In this document: in pieces, positions 1 to 11,570 of the stretch | Position numbering within the stretch: the stretch's first letter is position 1 | Layout: each line of letters begins with the position of its first letter | Origin: Halisarca cf. caerulea | Taxonomy: Eukaryota; Porifera; Demospongiae; Chondrillida; Halisarcidae | Length of the DNA stretch: 64,000 nt | Assembly (NCBI GenBank): GCA_963170055.1 | Contig: CAUJGJ010000142.1 | Location: 62,001-126,000, forward strand | Direction of reading: 5' to 3' | Position numbers and translations under genes: made by a program | The notes under the pieces: model-generated | Database searches by the model: none | Told to the model about the DNA's origin: nothing | The model's input: only the letters and a program-made list of their open reading frames with translations

Positions 1-104
1 TATTAGCACCAGCATATCCAACACTACACAAATACGCCCACAGCACTTCAGAAAGGTCATGTGTGTCCACTGGGAATGTGCGTGGTGCTAGTGCCAAATA
101 TTGG
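1..104 (+). repeat. Representative satellite monomer
   Basis: First complete unit, used here as the reference. In order it holds TATTAGCACCAGCATATCC (1-19), an A/C-rich stretch ending AAATACGCCC (about 20-40), CAGCACTTCAG (about 40-52), a variable segment (AAAGGTCATG here, AAACTTCATG in many other units), GTGTGTCCACTGGGAATGTG (61-80), and CGTGGTGCTAGTGCCAAATATTGG (81-104). Two CpG sites are usual, in TACGCCC and GTGCGTGG. The segment after CAGCACTTCAG and the TACGCCC region carry most of the differences that define subfamilies. Confidence 0.95.
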
Positions 105-114
105 TATTAGCACC
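84..114. other. 31-bp dyad at the monomer boundary (representative)
   Basis: Arms GGTGCTA (84-90) and TAGCACC (108-114) are perfect inverse complements. Inside them CCAA and TTGG pair again around an ATA centre. Of 15 position pairs, 12 are Watson-Crick and two are G-T. The arms can be extended by TGC on one side and GCA on the other if one G is bulged. The same dyad recurs about every 104 bp throughout the window, for example at 60167-60197 in the inverted part. A protein-binding site or a structured transcript is possible but not shown by sequence alone. Confidence 0.85.
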
Positions 115-1976
115 AGCATATCCAACACTACACAAATACGCCCACAGCACTTCAGAAAGGTCATGTGTGTCCACTGGGAATGTGCGTGGTGCTAGTGCTA
201 AATATTGTTATTAGCACCAGCATATCCAACACTACACAAATACGTCCATAGAACTTCAGAAACTTCATGTGTGTCCACTGGGAATGTGCGTGGTGCTAGT
301 GCCAAATATTGGTATTAACACCAGCATATCCAACACTACACAAATACGCTCACAGCACTTCAGAAAGGTCATGTGTGTCCACTGGGAATGTGCGTGGTGC
401 CAGTGCCAAATATTGGTATTAGCACCAGCATATCCAACACTACACAAATACGCGCATAGCACTTCAGGAAGGTCATGTGTGTCCACTGGGAATGTGCGTG
501 GTGCTAGTGCCAAATATTGGTATTAGCACCAGCATATCCAACACTACACAAATACGTCCACAGCACTTCAGAAACTTCATGTATGTCCACTTTGAATGTG
601 CGTGGTGCTAGTGCCAAATATTGGTATTAGCACCAGCATATTCAACACTACACAAATATGCCTACAGCACTTCAGAAAGGTTATGTGTGTCCACTGGGAA
701 TGTGCGTGGTGCCAGTGCCAAATATTGGTATTAGCACCAGCATATCTAACACTACACAAATACGCGCACAGCACTTCAGGAAGGTCATGTGTGTCCACTG
801 GGAATGTATGTGGTGCTAGTGCCAAATATTGGTATTAGCACCAGGATATCCAACACTACACAAATACGTCCACAGCACTTCAGAAACTTCATGTGTGTCC
901 ACTTGGAATGTGCGTGGTGCTAGTGCCAAATATTGGTATTAGCACCAGCATATCCAACACTACACAAATACGTCCATAGAACTTCAGAAACTTCATGTGT
1001 GTCCACTTGGAATGTGCGTGGTGCTAGTGCCAAATATTGGTATTAACACCAGCATATCCAACACTACACAAATACGCTCACAGCACTTCAGAAAGGTCAT
1101 GTGTGTCCACTGGGAATGTGCGTGGTGCTAGTGCCAAATATTGGTATTAGCACCAGCATATCCAACACTACACAAATACGCCCACAGCACTTCAGAAACT
1201 TCATTTGTGTCCACTGGGAATGTGCGTGGTGCTAGTGCCAAATATTGGTATTAGCACCAGCATATATAAGACTACACAAATACGCCCACAGTACTTCAGC
1301 AACTTCATGTGTGTCCACTTGGAATGTGCGTGGTGCTAGTGCCAAATATTGGTATTAGCACCATCATATATAAAACTAAACAAATACGCCCACAGCACTT
1401 CAGAAACTTCATGTGTGTCCAATTGGAATGTGCGTGGTGCTAGTGCCAAATATTGGTATTAGCACCAGTATATCCAACACTACACAAATACGCCCACAGC
1501 ACTTCAGAAAGGTCATGTGTGTCCACTGGGAATGTGCGTGGTGCTAGTGCCAAATATTGGTATTAAAACCAGCATATCCAACACTACACAAATACGCCCA
1601 CAGCACTTCAGAAACTTCATGTGTGTCCACTGGGAATGTGCGTGGTGCTAGTGCCAAATATTGGTATTAGCACCAGCATATATAAGACTACACAAATACG
1701 CCCACAGTACTTCAGAAACTTCATGTGTGTCCACTTGGAATGTGCGTGGTGCTAGTGCCAAATATTGGTATTAGCACCAGCAAATCCAACACTACACAAA
1801 TACGCCCACAGCACTTCAGAAAGGTCATGTGTGTCCACTGGGAATGTGCGTGGTGCTAGTGCCAAATATTGGTATTAGCACCAGCATATCTAACACTACA
1901 CAAATACGCCCACAGCACTTCAGAAACTTCATGTGTGTCCACTGGGAATGTGCGTTGTGCTAGTGCCAAATGTTGG

Positions 1977-2411
1977 TATTAGCACCAGCATATCCAACAC
2001 TACACAAATACGCCCACAGCACTTCAGAAAGGTCATGTGTGTCCACTGGGAATGTGCGTGGTGCTAGTGCCAAATATTGGTATTAGCACCTGCATATCCA
2101 ACACTACACAAATACGCCCACAGCACTTCAGAAAGGTCATGTGTGTCAACTGGGAATGTGCGTGGTGCTAGTGCTAAATATTGTTATTAGCACCAGCATA
2201 TCCAACACTACACAAATACGTCCATAGAACTTCAGAAACTTCATGTGTGTCCACTGGGAATGTGCGTGGTGCTAGTGCCAAATATTGGTATTAACACCAG
2301 CATATCCAACACTACACAAATACGCTCACAACACTTCAGAAAGGTCATGTGTGTCCACTGGGAATGTGCGTGGTGCCAGTGCCAAATATTGGTATTAGCA
2401 CCAGCATATCC
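1977..2411 (+). repeat. 19-unit HOR, right copy
   Basis: Second copy of 1-435 with a few substitutions, for example GTGTCAACTGGG for GTGTCCACTGGG near 2145. It ends abruptly at the junction block, where CAACGCTGCACAAAAAAGC replaces the usual CAACACTACACAAATACGC. Confidence 0.85.
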
Positions 2412-2660
2412 AACGCTGCACAAAAAAGCACACAGCACTTCAGAAACTTCATGTGTGTCAATTGGGAATGTGCGTGGTGCTAGTCTCAACTATTTCTATT
2501 AGCACCAGCATATCCAACACTACACAAATACGCCCATAGATCTTCACAAACTTAATGTGTGTCCTCTGGGAATGTGCGTGGTGCTAGTGCCTAACATTGG
2601 TATTAGCTCAGCATATCCAATACTACACACATACGCCCACAGCACTTCAGAAACTTCATG
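2405..2660 (+). repeat. Junction block with a distant inverted copy
   Basis: Units here carry private changes: CAACGCTGCACAAAAAAGCA (from about 2412), GTCAATTGGG, GTCTCAACTATTTCTATT, CGCCCATAGATCTTCACAAA (from 2531), AATGTGTGTCCTCTGGG, CCTAACATTGG and a one-base deletion in TTAGCTCAGCATATCC. Nearly all recur in reverse complement at about 16290-16515. The block marks the edge of the homogeneous array on the left side. Confidence 0.85.
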
Positions 2661-3205
2661 TGTGTCCACTGGGAATGTGCGTGGTGCTAGTGCCAAATAT
2701 TGGTATAAGCACCAGTATATCCACCACTACACAAATACGCCCACAGCACTTCAGAAAGGTCATGTGTGTCCACTGGGAATGTGCGTGGTGCTAGTGCCAA
2801 ATATTGGTATTAGCACCAGCATATCCAACACTACACAAATATGCCCACAGCACTTCAGGAAGGTCATGTGTGTCCACTGGGAATGTGCGTGGTGCTAGTG
2901 CCAAATATTGGTATTAGCACCAGAATATCCAACACTACACAAATACGCCCACAGTAGTTAAGAAACTTCATGTGTGTCCACTGGGAATGTGCGTGGTGCT
3001 AGTGCCAAATATTGGTATTAGCACCAGCATATCCAACACTACGCAAATACGCCCACAGCACTTCAGAAAGGTCATGTGTGTCCACTGGGAATGTGTGTGG
3101 TACTAGTGCCAAATATTGGTATTAGCACCAGCATATCCAACACTACACAAATACGCCCACAGTAGTTAAGAAACTTCATGTGTGTCCACTGGGAATGTGT
3201 GTGGT
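2661..3205 (+). repeat. Transitional satellite units
   Basis: About five units mixing the block A type (CAGAAAGGTCATG) with a CAGTAGTTAAGAAACTTCATG type (about 2953 and 3163). In reverse complement the latter reads TTAACTACTGTGGG, which is the dominant type of block D to the right. Blocks A and D are therefore related unit families. Confidence 0.7.
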
Positions 3206-5383
3206 GCTAGTGCCACCTATTGGTATTAGCACCAGCATGTCCAACACTACAAAAATACACCCACAGTATTTATGACATTTCATGTGTGTCTACTAGGAAT
3301 GTTCGTGGTGCTAGTGCCAAATATTGGTATTAGCACCAGCATATCCAACAATACACATATACGTCACAGCACTTGAGAAACTTCATGTGTGTCCGCTAGG
3401 AATGTGTGTGGTGCTAGTGCCAAATATTGGTATTAGCACCAGCATTACCAACAATACACATATACGTCACAGCACTTGAGAAACTTCATGTGTGTCCGCT
3501 AGGAATGTGTGTGGTGCTAGTGCCAAATATTGGTATTACCACCAGCATATCCAACGCTTTAGAAATACGCCCACAGACCTTCGGAAACTTCATGTGTGTC
3601 AACTGGGAATGTGTGTGGTGCTAGTGAAAAATTTTGGTATTAGCACCAGTATATCCAACAATACACAAATACACCCACAGTACTTATGAAATTTCATGTG
3701 TGTCTACTAGAAATGTGCGTGGTGCTATTTCCAAATATTGGTATTAGCACCAGCATATCCAACACTACACAAATACGCCCACAGATTTTAACAAACTTCA
3801 TGTGTGTCCACTGGGAATGTGCGTGGTGCTAGTGCCTAACATTGGTATTTGCTCCAGCATATCCAATACTACACACATACGCCCACAGCACTTCAGAAAC
3901 TTCATGTGTGTCCACTGGGAATGTGCGTGTTGCTAGTACCAATTATTGGTATTAGCACCAGCATATAGAACACTACTCATATACGTCACAGCACTTGACA
4001 AACTTCGTGTGTCCACTGGGAATGTGCGTGGTGCTAGTGCCAAATATTGGTATTAGAACCAGCATATTGTACACTACACAAATACTCTCACAGCACTTCT
4101 TAAACTCCATGTGTGTCCACTGGGAATGTGTGTGGTGCTAGTGCCAAATATTGGTATTAGCACCTGCATATCCAACACTACAAAAATGCACCCACAGTAC
4201 TTATGACATTTCATGTGTGTCTACTAGGAATGTTCGTGGTGCTAGTGCCAAATATTGGTATTAGCACCAGCAAATCCAACAATACACATATACGTCACAG
4301 CACTTGAGAAACTTCATGTGTGTCCACTGGGAATGTGTGTGGTGCTAGTGCCAAATATTGGTATTAGCACCAGCATATCCAACACTACACAAATACGCCC
4401 ACAGACCTTCAGAAACTTCATGAGTGTACTCTGGGAATGTGTGTGGTGCTAGTTCCAAATATTGGTATTAGCACCTGCATATCCAACACTACAAAAATAC
4501 ACCCACAGTACTTATGACATTTCATGTGTGTCTACTAGGAATGTTCGTGGTGCTAGTGCCAAATATTGGTATTAGCACCAGCATATTCAACATTACACAT
4601 ATACGTCACAGCACTTGAGAAACTTCATGTGTGTCCACTGGGAATGTGTGTGGTGCTAGTGAAAAATTTTGGTATTAGCACCAGTATATCCAACAATACA
4701 CAAATACGCCCACAGACCTTCAGAAACTGCATGTGTGTCCACTGGGAATGTGCGTGGTGTTTTTGCCAAATATTGATATTAGCACCAGCATATCCAACAA
4801 TACACATATACGTCACAGCACTTGAGAAACTTCATGTGTGTCCACTGGGAATGTGCGCGGTGCTAGTGCCAAAAATTCGTATTAGCACCAGCATATCCAA
4901 CACTACACAAATACACCCACAGGACGTGAGAAACTTCATGTGTGTACTCTGGGAATGTGCGTGGTGCTAGTGCCAAATATTGGTATTAGCACCAGCATAT
5001 CCAACACTACACAAATACACCCACAGTACTTATGACGTTTCATGTGTGTCTACTAGGAATGTGCGTGCTGCTATTTCCAAATATTGGTATTAGCACCAGC
5101 ATATCCAACACTACACAAATTCGCCCACAGATTTTCACAAACTTCATGTGTGTCCACTGGGAATGTGCGTGGTGCTAGTGCCTAACATTGGTATTAGCTC
5201 CAGCATATCCAATACTACACACATATGCCCACAGCACTTCAGAAACTTCATGTGTGTCCACTGGGAATGTGCGTGGTGCTAGTGCCAAATATTGATATTA
5301 GCACCAGCATATAGAACACTACTCATATACATCACAGCACTTGACAAACTTCGTGTGTCCTCTGGGAATGTGCGTGGTGCTAG

Positions 5384-5910
5384 TGCCTAACATTGGTATT
5401 AGCTCCAGCATGTCCAATACTACACACATACGCCCACAGCACTTCAGAAACTTCATGTGTGTCCACTGGGAATATGCGTGGTGCTAGTGCCATATATTGG
5501 TATTAGCACCAGCATATAGAACACTACTCATATACCTCACAGCACTTGACAAACTTCGTGTGTCCACTGGGAATGTGCGTGGTGCTAGTGCCAAATATTG
5601 GTATTAGCACCAGCATATCCAACACTACACAAATACGCCCACAGATTTTCACAAACTTCATGTGTGTCCTCTGGGAATGTGCGTGGTGCTAGTGCCTAAC
5701 ATTGGTATTAGCTCCAGCATGTCCAATACTACACACATACGCCTACAGCACTTCAGAAACTTCATGTGTGTCCACTGGGAATGTGCGTGGTGCTAGTGCC
5801 ATATATTGGTATTAGCACCAGCATATAGAACACTACTCATATACCTCACAGCACTTGACAAACTTCGTGTGTCCACTGGGAATGTGCGTGGTGCTAGTGC
5901 CAAATATTGG
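5384..5910 (+). repeat. 3-unit HOR of about 310 bp, 1.7 copies
   Basis: The run GCCTAACATTGG, GCTCCAGCATGTCC, CATATAGAACACTACTC, ATACCTCACAGCACTTGAC, CTTCGTGTGTCC starts at 5384 and again at 5694, an offset of 310 bp. A looser earlier version starts near 5180. The 310-bp period is 2 bp short of three units because one unit has lost bases at CTTCGTGTGTCC. Confidence 0.8.
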
Positions 5911-7225
5911 TATTAGAACCAGCATATTCAACACTACACAAATACTCTCACAGCACTTCCGAAACTCCATGTGTGTCCACTGGGAATGTGTGTGGTGCTA
6001 GTGCCAAATATTGGTATTAGCACCAGTATATCCAACGCTACACAAATACGCCCACAGACCTTCGGAAACTTCATGTGTGTCAACTGGGAATGTGTGTGGT
6101 GCTAGTGAAAAATTTTGGTATTAGCACCAGCATATCCAACAGTACTCATATACGTCACAGCACTTGAGAAATTTCATGTGTGTCCACTGGGAATGTGCGT
6201 GGTGCTAGTGCCAAATATTGGTATTGGCACCAGCATATCCAACGCTACACAATATACGCCCAAAAGACCTTCGGAAACTTCATGTGTGTCTACTGGGAAT
6301 GTATGTGGTGCTAGTGCCACATTTTGGTATTAGCACCGGTATATCCAACAATATACAAATACGCCCACAGCACTTGAGAAACTTCATGTGTGTACTCTGG
6401 GAATGTGCGTGGTGCTAGTGCCAAATATTGGTATTAGCACCAGCATATCCAACACTACACAAATACACCCACAGTACTTATGAAATTTCATGTGTGTCTA
6501 CTAGGAATGTGCGTGGTGCTATTTCCAAATATTGGTATTAGCACCAGTATATCCAACACTACACATATACGTCACAACACTTCAGAAACTTCATGTGTGT
6601 CCACTGGGAATGTGCGTGGTGTTATTGCCAAATATTGATATTAGCACCAGCATATCCAACAATACACATATACGCCACAGCACTTGATAAACTTCATGTG
6701 TGTCCACTGGGAATGTGCGTGGTGCTAGTGCCAAAAATTCGTATTAGCACCAGCATATCCAACACTACACAAATACACCCACAGGACTTTGGAAACTTCA
6801 TGTGTGTCCACTGGGAATGTGTGTGGTGCTAGTGCCAAATATTGGTATTACCACGAGCATATCCAACACTGCACAAATACGCCCACAAACCTTCGGAAAC
6901 TGCATGTGTGTCTACTGGGAATGTGTGTGGTGCTAGTGCCAAATATTGGTATTAACACCAGCATATCCAACACTACACAAATACACCCACAGTACTTATT
7001 AAATTTCATGTGTGTCTACTAGGAATGTGCGTGGTGCTATTGCCAAATATTGGTATTAGCACTAGCATATCCAACACTACACAAATACGCCCACAGCACT
7101 TGAGAAACTTCATGTGTGTCCACTGGGAATGTGTGTGGTGCTAGTGCCAAATATTGGTATTAGCACCAGTATATCCAACACTGCACAAAAACGCACACAG
7201 CACTTCAGAAACTTTGTGTGTCAAT

Positions 7226-7800
7226 TGGGAATGTGCGTGGTGCTAGTCTCAAGTATTGGTATTAGCACCAGCATATCCAACACTATACAAATACGCAAAG
7301 AGAACTTCAGAAACTTCATGTGTCCACTGGGAATGTGCGTGGTGGGTAGTGCCAAATATTGGTATTAGCACCAGCATATCCAACACTGTACAAAAACGCA
7401 CACAGCACTTCAGAAACTTCATGTGTGTCAAGTGGGAATGTGCGTGGTGCTAGTGTCAAGTATTGGTATTAGCACCAGCATATCCAACACTACACAAATA
7501 CGTCCACAGATCTTCAAAAACTTCATGTGTGTCCTCTGGGAATGTGCGTGGTGCTAGTGCCTAACATTGGTATTAGCTCCAGCATATCCAATACTACACA
7601 CATACGCCCACAGCACTTCAGAAACATCATGTGTGTCCACTGGGAATGTGCGTGGTGCTAGTGCCAAATATTGGTATTAGCACCAGCATATAGAACACTA
7701 CTCATATACGTCACAGCACTTGAGAAACTTCATGTGTGTCCACTGGGAATGTGCGTGGTGCTAGTGCCAAATATTGGTATTAGAACCAGCATATCCAACA
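7226..7800 (+). repeat. Left arm of inverted repeat at the gap
   Basis: This stretch is the reverse complement of 8225-8799, with position pairs summing to 16025. Shared private markers are GTCAATTGGG with GTCTCAAGTATTGG, ATACGCAAAGAGAACTTCAG, CGTGGTGGGTAGTGCC, CACTGTACAAAAACGCACAC and GTCAAGTGGG. By eye about four differences are seen in some 520 bp, so the arms are around 99% identical but not exact. Confidence 0.9.
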
Positions 7801-8000
7801 CTACACAAATACTCTCACAGCACTTCCGAAACTCCATGTATGTCCACTGGGAATGTGTGTGGTGCTAGTGCCAAATGTTGGTATTAGCACCAGCATATCC
7901 AACACTACACAAATACGCCCACAGACCTTCAGAAACTTCATGTATGTCCACTGGGAATGTGTGTGGTGCTAGTTCCAAATATTGGTATTACCACCAGCAT

Positions 8001-8200
8001 NNNNNNNNNNNNNNNNNNNNNNNNNNNNNNNNNNNNNNNNNNNNNNNNNNNNNNNNNNNNNNNNNNNNNNNNNNNNNNNNNNNNNNNNNNNNNNNNNNNN
8101 NNNNNNNNNNNNNNNNNNNNNNNNNNNNNNNNNNNNNNNNNNNNNNNNNNNNNNNNNNNNNNNNNNNNNNNNNNNNNNNNNNNNNNNNNNNNNNNNNNNN
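8001..8200. other. Assembly gap of exactly 200 N
   Basis: A run of 200 N. A round length such as this is normally a scaffolding placeholder for unknown distance, not a measured gap. Satellite orientation differs on its two sides, so the inversion breakpoint lies inside it or is created by it. Any translated frame crossing the N run is meaningless. Confidence 0.99.
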
Positions 8201-8224
8201 AGGTCTGTAGGCGTATTTGTGTAG

Positions 8225-8799
8225 TGTTGGATATGCTGGTGCTAATACCAATATTTGGCACTAGCACCACGCACATTCCCAGTGGACACACATGAAGTTT
8301 CTCAAGTGCTGTGACGTATATGAGTAGTGTTCTATATGCTGGTGCTAATACCAATATTTGGCACTAGCACCACGCACATTCCCAGTGGACACACATGAAG
8401 TTTCTGAAGTACTGTGGGCGTATGTGTGTAGTATTGGATATGCTGGAGCTAATACCAATGTTAGGCACTAGCACCACGCACATTCCCAGAGGACACACAT
8501 GAAGTTTGTGAAGATTTGTGGACGTATTTGTGTAGTGTTGGATATGCTGGTGCTAATACCAATACTTGACACTAGCACCACGCACATTCCCACTTGACAC
8601 ACATGAAGTTTCTGAAGTGCTGTGTGCGTTTTTGTACAGTGTTGGATATGCTGGTGCTAATACCAATATTTGGCACTACCCACCACGCACATTCCCAGTG
8701 GACACATGAAGTTTCTGAAGTTCTCTTTGCGTATTTGTATAGTGTTGGATATGCTGGTGCTAATACCAATACTTGAGACTAGCACCACGCACATTCCCA
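8225..8799 (-). repeat. Right arm of inverted repeat at the gap
   Basis: Reverse-complement partner of 7226-7800. On the + strand the shared markers read CCCACTTGACACAC, TTTTTGTACAGTGTTGG, GGCACTACCCACCACGC, GAAGTTCTCTTTGCG and CCAATACTTGAGACTAGC. Towards the gap (8201-8224) the sequence switches to another unit type (GCGTATTTGTG preceded by AGGTCTGTAG). That type resembles left-side 7876-7925 instead of the mirror position, so the arms do not continue symmetrically into the gap. Confidence 0.9.
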
Positions 8800-10120
8800 A
8801 TTGACACACATGAAGTTTGTGAAAATCTGTGGGCGTATTTGTGCAGTGTTGGATATACTGGTGCTAATGCCAAAATTTTTCACTAGCACCACACACATTC
8901 CCAGTGGACACACATGAAGTTTCCGAAGGTTTGTGGGCGTATTTGTGTAGCGTTGAATATGCTGGTGGTAATACCAATATTTGGCACTAGCACCACACAC
9001 ATTCCCAGAGTACACACATGAAGTTTCTCAAGTGCTGTGGACGTATTTGTATATTGTTGGATATGCTGGTGCTAATACCAAAATGTGGCACTAGCACCAC
9101 ACACATTCCCAGTGGACACACGAAGTTATTCAAGTGCTGTGACGTATATGAGTAGTGTTCTATATGCTGGTGCTAATACCAATATTTGGCACTAGCACAA
9201 CGCACATTCCCAGAGTACACTCATGAAGTTTCTGAAGTTCTGTGGGTGTATTTGTGTAGTGTTGGATATGCTGGTGCTAATACCAATATTTGGCACTAGC
9301 ACCACACAAATTCCCAGTGGACACACATGGAGTTTCGGAAGTGCTGTGAGAGTATTTGTGTAGTGTTGAATATGCTGGTTCTAATACCAATATTTGGCAC
9401 TAGCACCACGCACATTCCCAGTGGACACACGAAGTTTGTCAAGTGCTGTGACGTACATGAGTAGTGTTCTATATGCTGGTGCTAATACCAATATTTGGCA
9501 CTAGCACCACGCACATTCCCAGTGGACACACATGAAGTTTCTGAAGTGCTGTGGGCGTATGTGTGTAGTATTGGATATGCTGGAGCTAATACCAATGTTA
9601 GGCACTAGCACCACACACTTTCCCAGTGGACACACATAAAGTTTCCGAAGGTCTGTGGGCGTATATTGTGTAGCCTTTGATATGCTGGTGCTAATACCAA
9701 TATTTGGCACTAGCACCACGCACATTCCCAGTGGACACACATGAAATTTCTCAAGTGCTGTGACGTATATGAGTACTGTTGGATATGCTGGTGCTAATAC
9801 CAATATTTGGCACTAGCACCACACACATTCCCAGTGGACACACATGAAGTTTCTCAAGTGCTGTGACGTATATTTGTATTGTTGGATATGCTGGTGCTAA
9901 TACCAATATTTGGCACTAGCACCACGAACATTCCTAGTAGACACACATGAAATGTCATAAGTACTGTGAGTGTATTTTTGTAGTGTTGGATATGCAGGTG
10001 CTAATACCAATATTTGGAACGAGCACCACGCACATTCCCAGAGTACACTCATGAAGTTTCTGAAGGTCTGTATGCGTATTTGTGTAGTGTTGGATATGCT
10101 GGTGCTAATACCAATATTTG

Positions 10121-11570
10121 GCACTAGCACCACACACATTCCCAGTGGACACACATGGAGTTTCGGAAGTACTGTGAGAGTATTTGTGTAGTGTTGAATA
10201 TGCTGGTGCTAATACCAATATTTGGCACTAGCACCACGCACATTCCCAGTGGACACACGAAGTTTCTCAAGTGCTGTGAGGTATATGAGTAGTGTTCTAT
10301 ATGCTGGTGCTAATACCAATATTTGGCACTAGCACCACGCACATTCCCAGTGGACACACATGAAGTTTCTGAAGTGCTGTGGGCGTATGTGTGTAGTATT
10401 GGATATGCTGGAGCTAATACCAATGTTAGGCACTAGCACCACGCACATTCCCAGTTGACACACATGAAGTTTGTGAAAATCTGTGGGCGTATTTGTGTAG
10501 TGTTGGATATGCTGGTGCTAATACCAAAATTTTTCACTAGCACCACACACATTCCCAGTGGACACACATGAAGTTTCCGAAGGTCTGTGGGGGTATTTGT
10601 GTAGCGTTGGATATGCTGGTGGTAATACAAATATTTGCAACTAGCACCACACACATTCCCAGTGGACACTCATGAAGTTTCCGAAGGTATGTGGGCGTAT
10701 TTGTGTAGCGTTGGATATGCTGGTGCTAATACCAATATTTGGCACTAGCACCACGCACATTCCTAGTAGACACACATGAAATTTCATAAGTACTGTGGGT
10801 GTATTTGTGTAGCGTTGGATATGCTGGTGCTAATACCAATATTTGGCACTAGCACCACACACATTCCCAGTGGACACACATGGAGTTTCGGAAGTGCTGT
10901 GAGAGTATTTGTGTAGTGTTGAATATACTGGTTTTAATACCAATATTTGGCACTAGCACCACGCACATTCCCAGTGGACACACGAAGTTTGTCAAGTGCT
11001 GTGAGGTATATGAGTAGTGTTCTATATGCTGGTGCTAATACCAATATATGGCACTAGCACCACGCACATTCCCAGTGGACACACATGAAGTTTCTGAAGT
11101 GCTGTGGGCGTATGTGTGTAGTATTGGATATGCTGGAGCTAATACCAATGTTAGGCACTAGCACCACGCACATTCCCAGTTGACACACATGAAGTTTGTG
11201 AAAATCTGTGGGCGTATTTGTGTAGTGTTGGATATGCTGGTGCTAATACCAAAATTTTTCACTAGCACCACACACATTCCCAGTGGACACACATGAAGTT
11301 TCCGAAGGTCTGTGGGGGTATTTGTGTAGCGTTGGATATGCTGGTGGTAATACAAATATTTGCAACTAGCACCACACACATTCCCAGTGGACACTCATGA
11401 AGTTTCCGAAGGTATGTGGGCGTATTTGTGTAGTGTTGGATATGCTGGTGGTAATACCAATATTTGGCACTAGCACCACGCACATTCCTAGTAGACACAC
11501 ATGAAATTTCATAAGTACTGTGGGTGTATTTGTGTAGCGTTGGATATGCTGGTGCTAATACCAATATTTG
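10121..11570 (-). repeat. 7-unit HOR of 725 bp, two full copies
   Basis: Copies 10121-10845 and 10846-11570, with the start of a third copy after 11571. Each copy holds, in order, GGAGTTTCGGAAGT with GAGAGTATTTG, CACGAAGTTT with GTGAGGTATATGAG, GGAGCTAATACCAATGTTAGG, TTTGTGAAAATCTG, CAAAATTTTTCAC, GGTCTGTGGGGGTATTTG and CCTAGTAGACACAC. The period is 3 bp short of 7 x 104 because of internal deletions. Confidence 0.88.

Larger units (their letters stand above)
1..435 (+). repeat. 19-unit HOR, left copy
   Basis: Matches 1977-2411 at an offset of 1976 bp (19 x 104). Shared private variants include GCTAAATATTGTTATT (about 199), TACGTCCATAGAAC (241), TATTAACACC (about 313) and GTGCCAGTGCC (about 397). 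The match ends near 435, where the right-hand copy runs into the junction block. Confidence 0.85.
1..2404 (+). repeat. Block A: homogeneous satellite
   Basis: About 23 units with low divergence, mostly carrying GCACTTCAGAAAGGTCATG or GCACTTCAGAAACTTCATG. A private variant, TACGTCCATAGAACTTCAG, appears at 241, 969 and 2217. These spacings are 728 bp (7 units) and 1976 bp (19 units), so the block is itself organised in multi-unit repeats. Other private markers such as GGTGCCAGTGCC and GTGCTAAATATTGTTATT recur at the 1976-bp spacing. Confidence 0.8.
1..8000 (+). repeat. 104-bp satellite array, forward orientation
   Basis: Head-to-tail units of about 104 bp fill this interval. The motif TATTAGCACCAGCATATCC recurs at 1, 105, 209 and so on, and each unit ends in GCCAAATATTGG. 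Units run from exactly 104 bp in the first 2.4 kb to 102-104 bp further right, where small deletions are common, for example TACGTCACAG in place of TACGCCCACAG. No unique DNA interrupts the array. Open frames occur on both strands because a 104-bp unit shifts frame by two bases, so a frame closes only after three units; they have no coding meaning. I do not recognise the satellite family. Confidence 0.98.
3206..8000 (+). repeat. Block B: diverged, multi-type satellite
   Basis: Roughly 46 units of several alternating types. One carries CATATACGTCACAGCACTTGAG. One has TACACCCACAGTACTTATGA followed by TCTACTAGGAATG. One carries GACCTTCGGAAACTTC. One has GCCTAACATTGG followed by TTAGCTCCAGC. One has GTGAAAAATTTTGG, and one has ATACTCTCACAGCACTTC. 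Small deletions give 102-103 bp units. Types recur in irregular order, with short local duplications. The same set of types, inverted, fills 8201 to about 17400. Confidence 0.8.

Noticed and set aside
84..114. Dyad considered as a transcription terminator or a replication origin.
   Set aside because: There is no T-tract or neighbouring gene to terminate, and nothing beyond symmetry suggests an origin. It is reported only as a structural element.
1..208. Monomer or dimer length as evidence for nucleosome phasing.
   Set aside because: Two units (208 bp) are close to a typical nucleosome repeat length, but length alone is weak evidence and no phased A/T pattern was established.
2405..2660. Junction block considered as a transposon or unique insertion.
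   Set aside because: It keeps the 104-bp period and satellite motifs throughout. The changes are substitutions and single-base indels within units, with no terminal repeats or target-site duplication.
3540..3610. Possible CENP-B box in the CCTTCGGAAACTTC unit type.
   Set aside because: It has TTCG followed by an A-rich part but lacks the required CGGG at the correct spacing. No unit inspected contains a full box.
1..8000. CRISPR-like regular spacing of conserved and variable segments.
   Set aside because: The variable parts are diverged versions of the same unit, not unique spacers. The period is an unbroken 104 bp and there is no leader or cas gene.
7875..8354. Open frames reading across the N run.
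   Set aside because: The middle is undefined sequence, and the flanking parts are satellite in opposite orientations.
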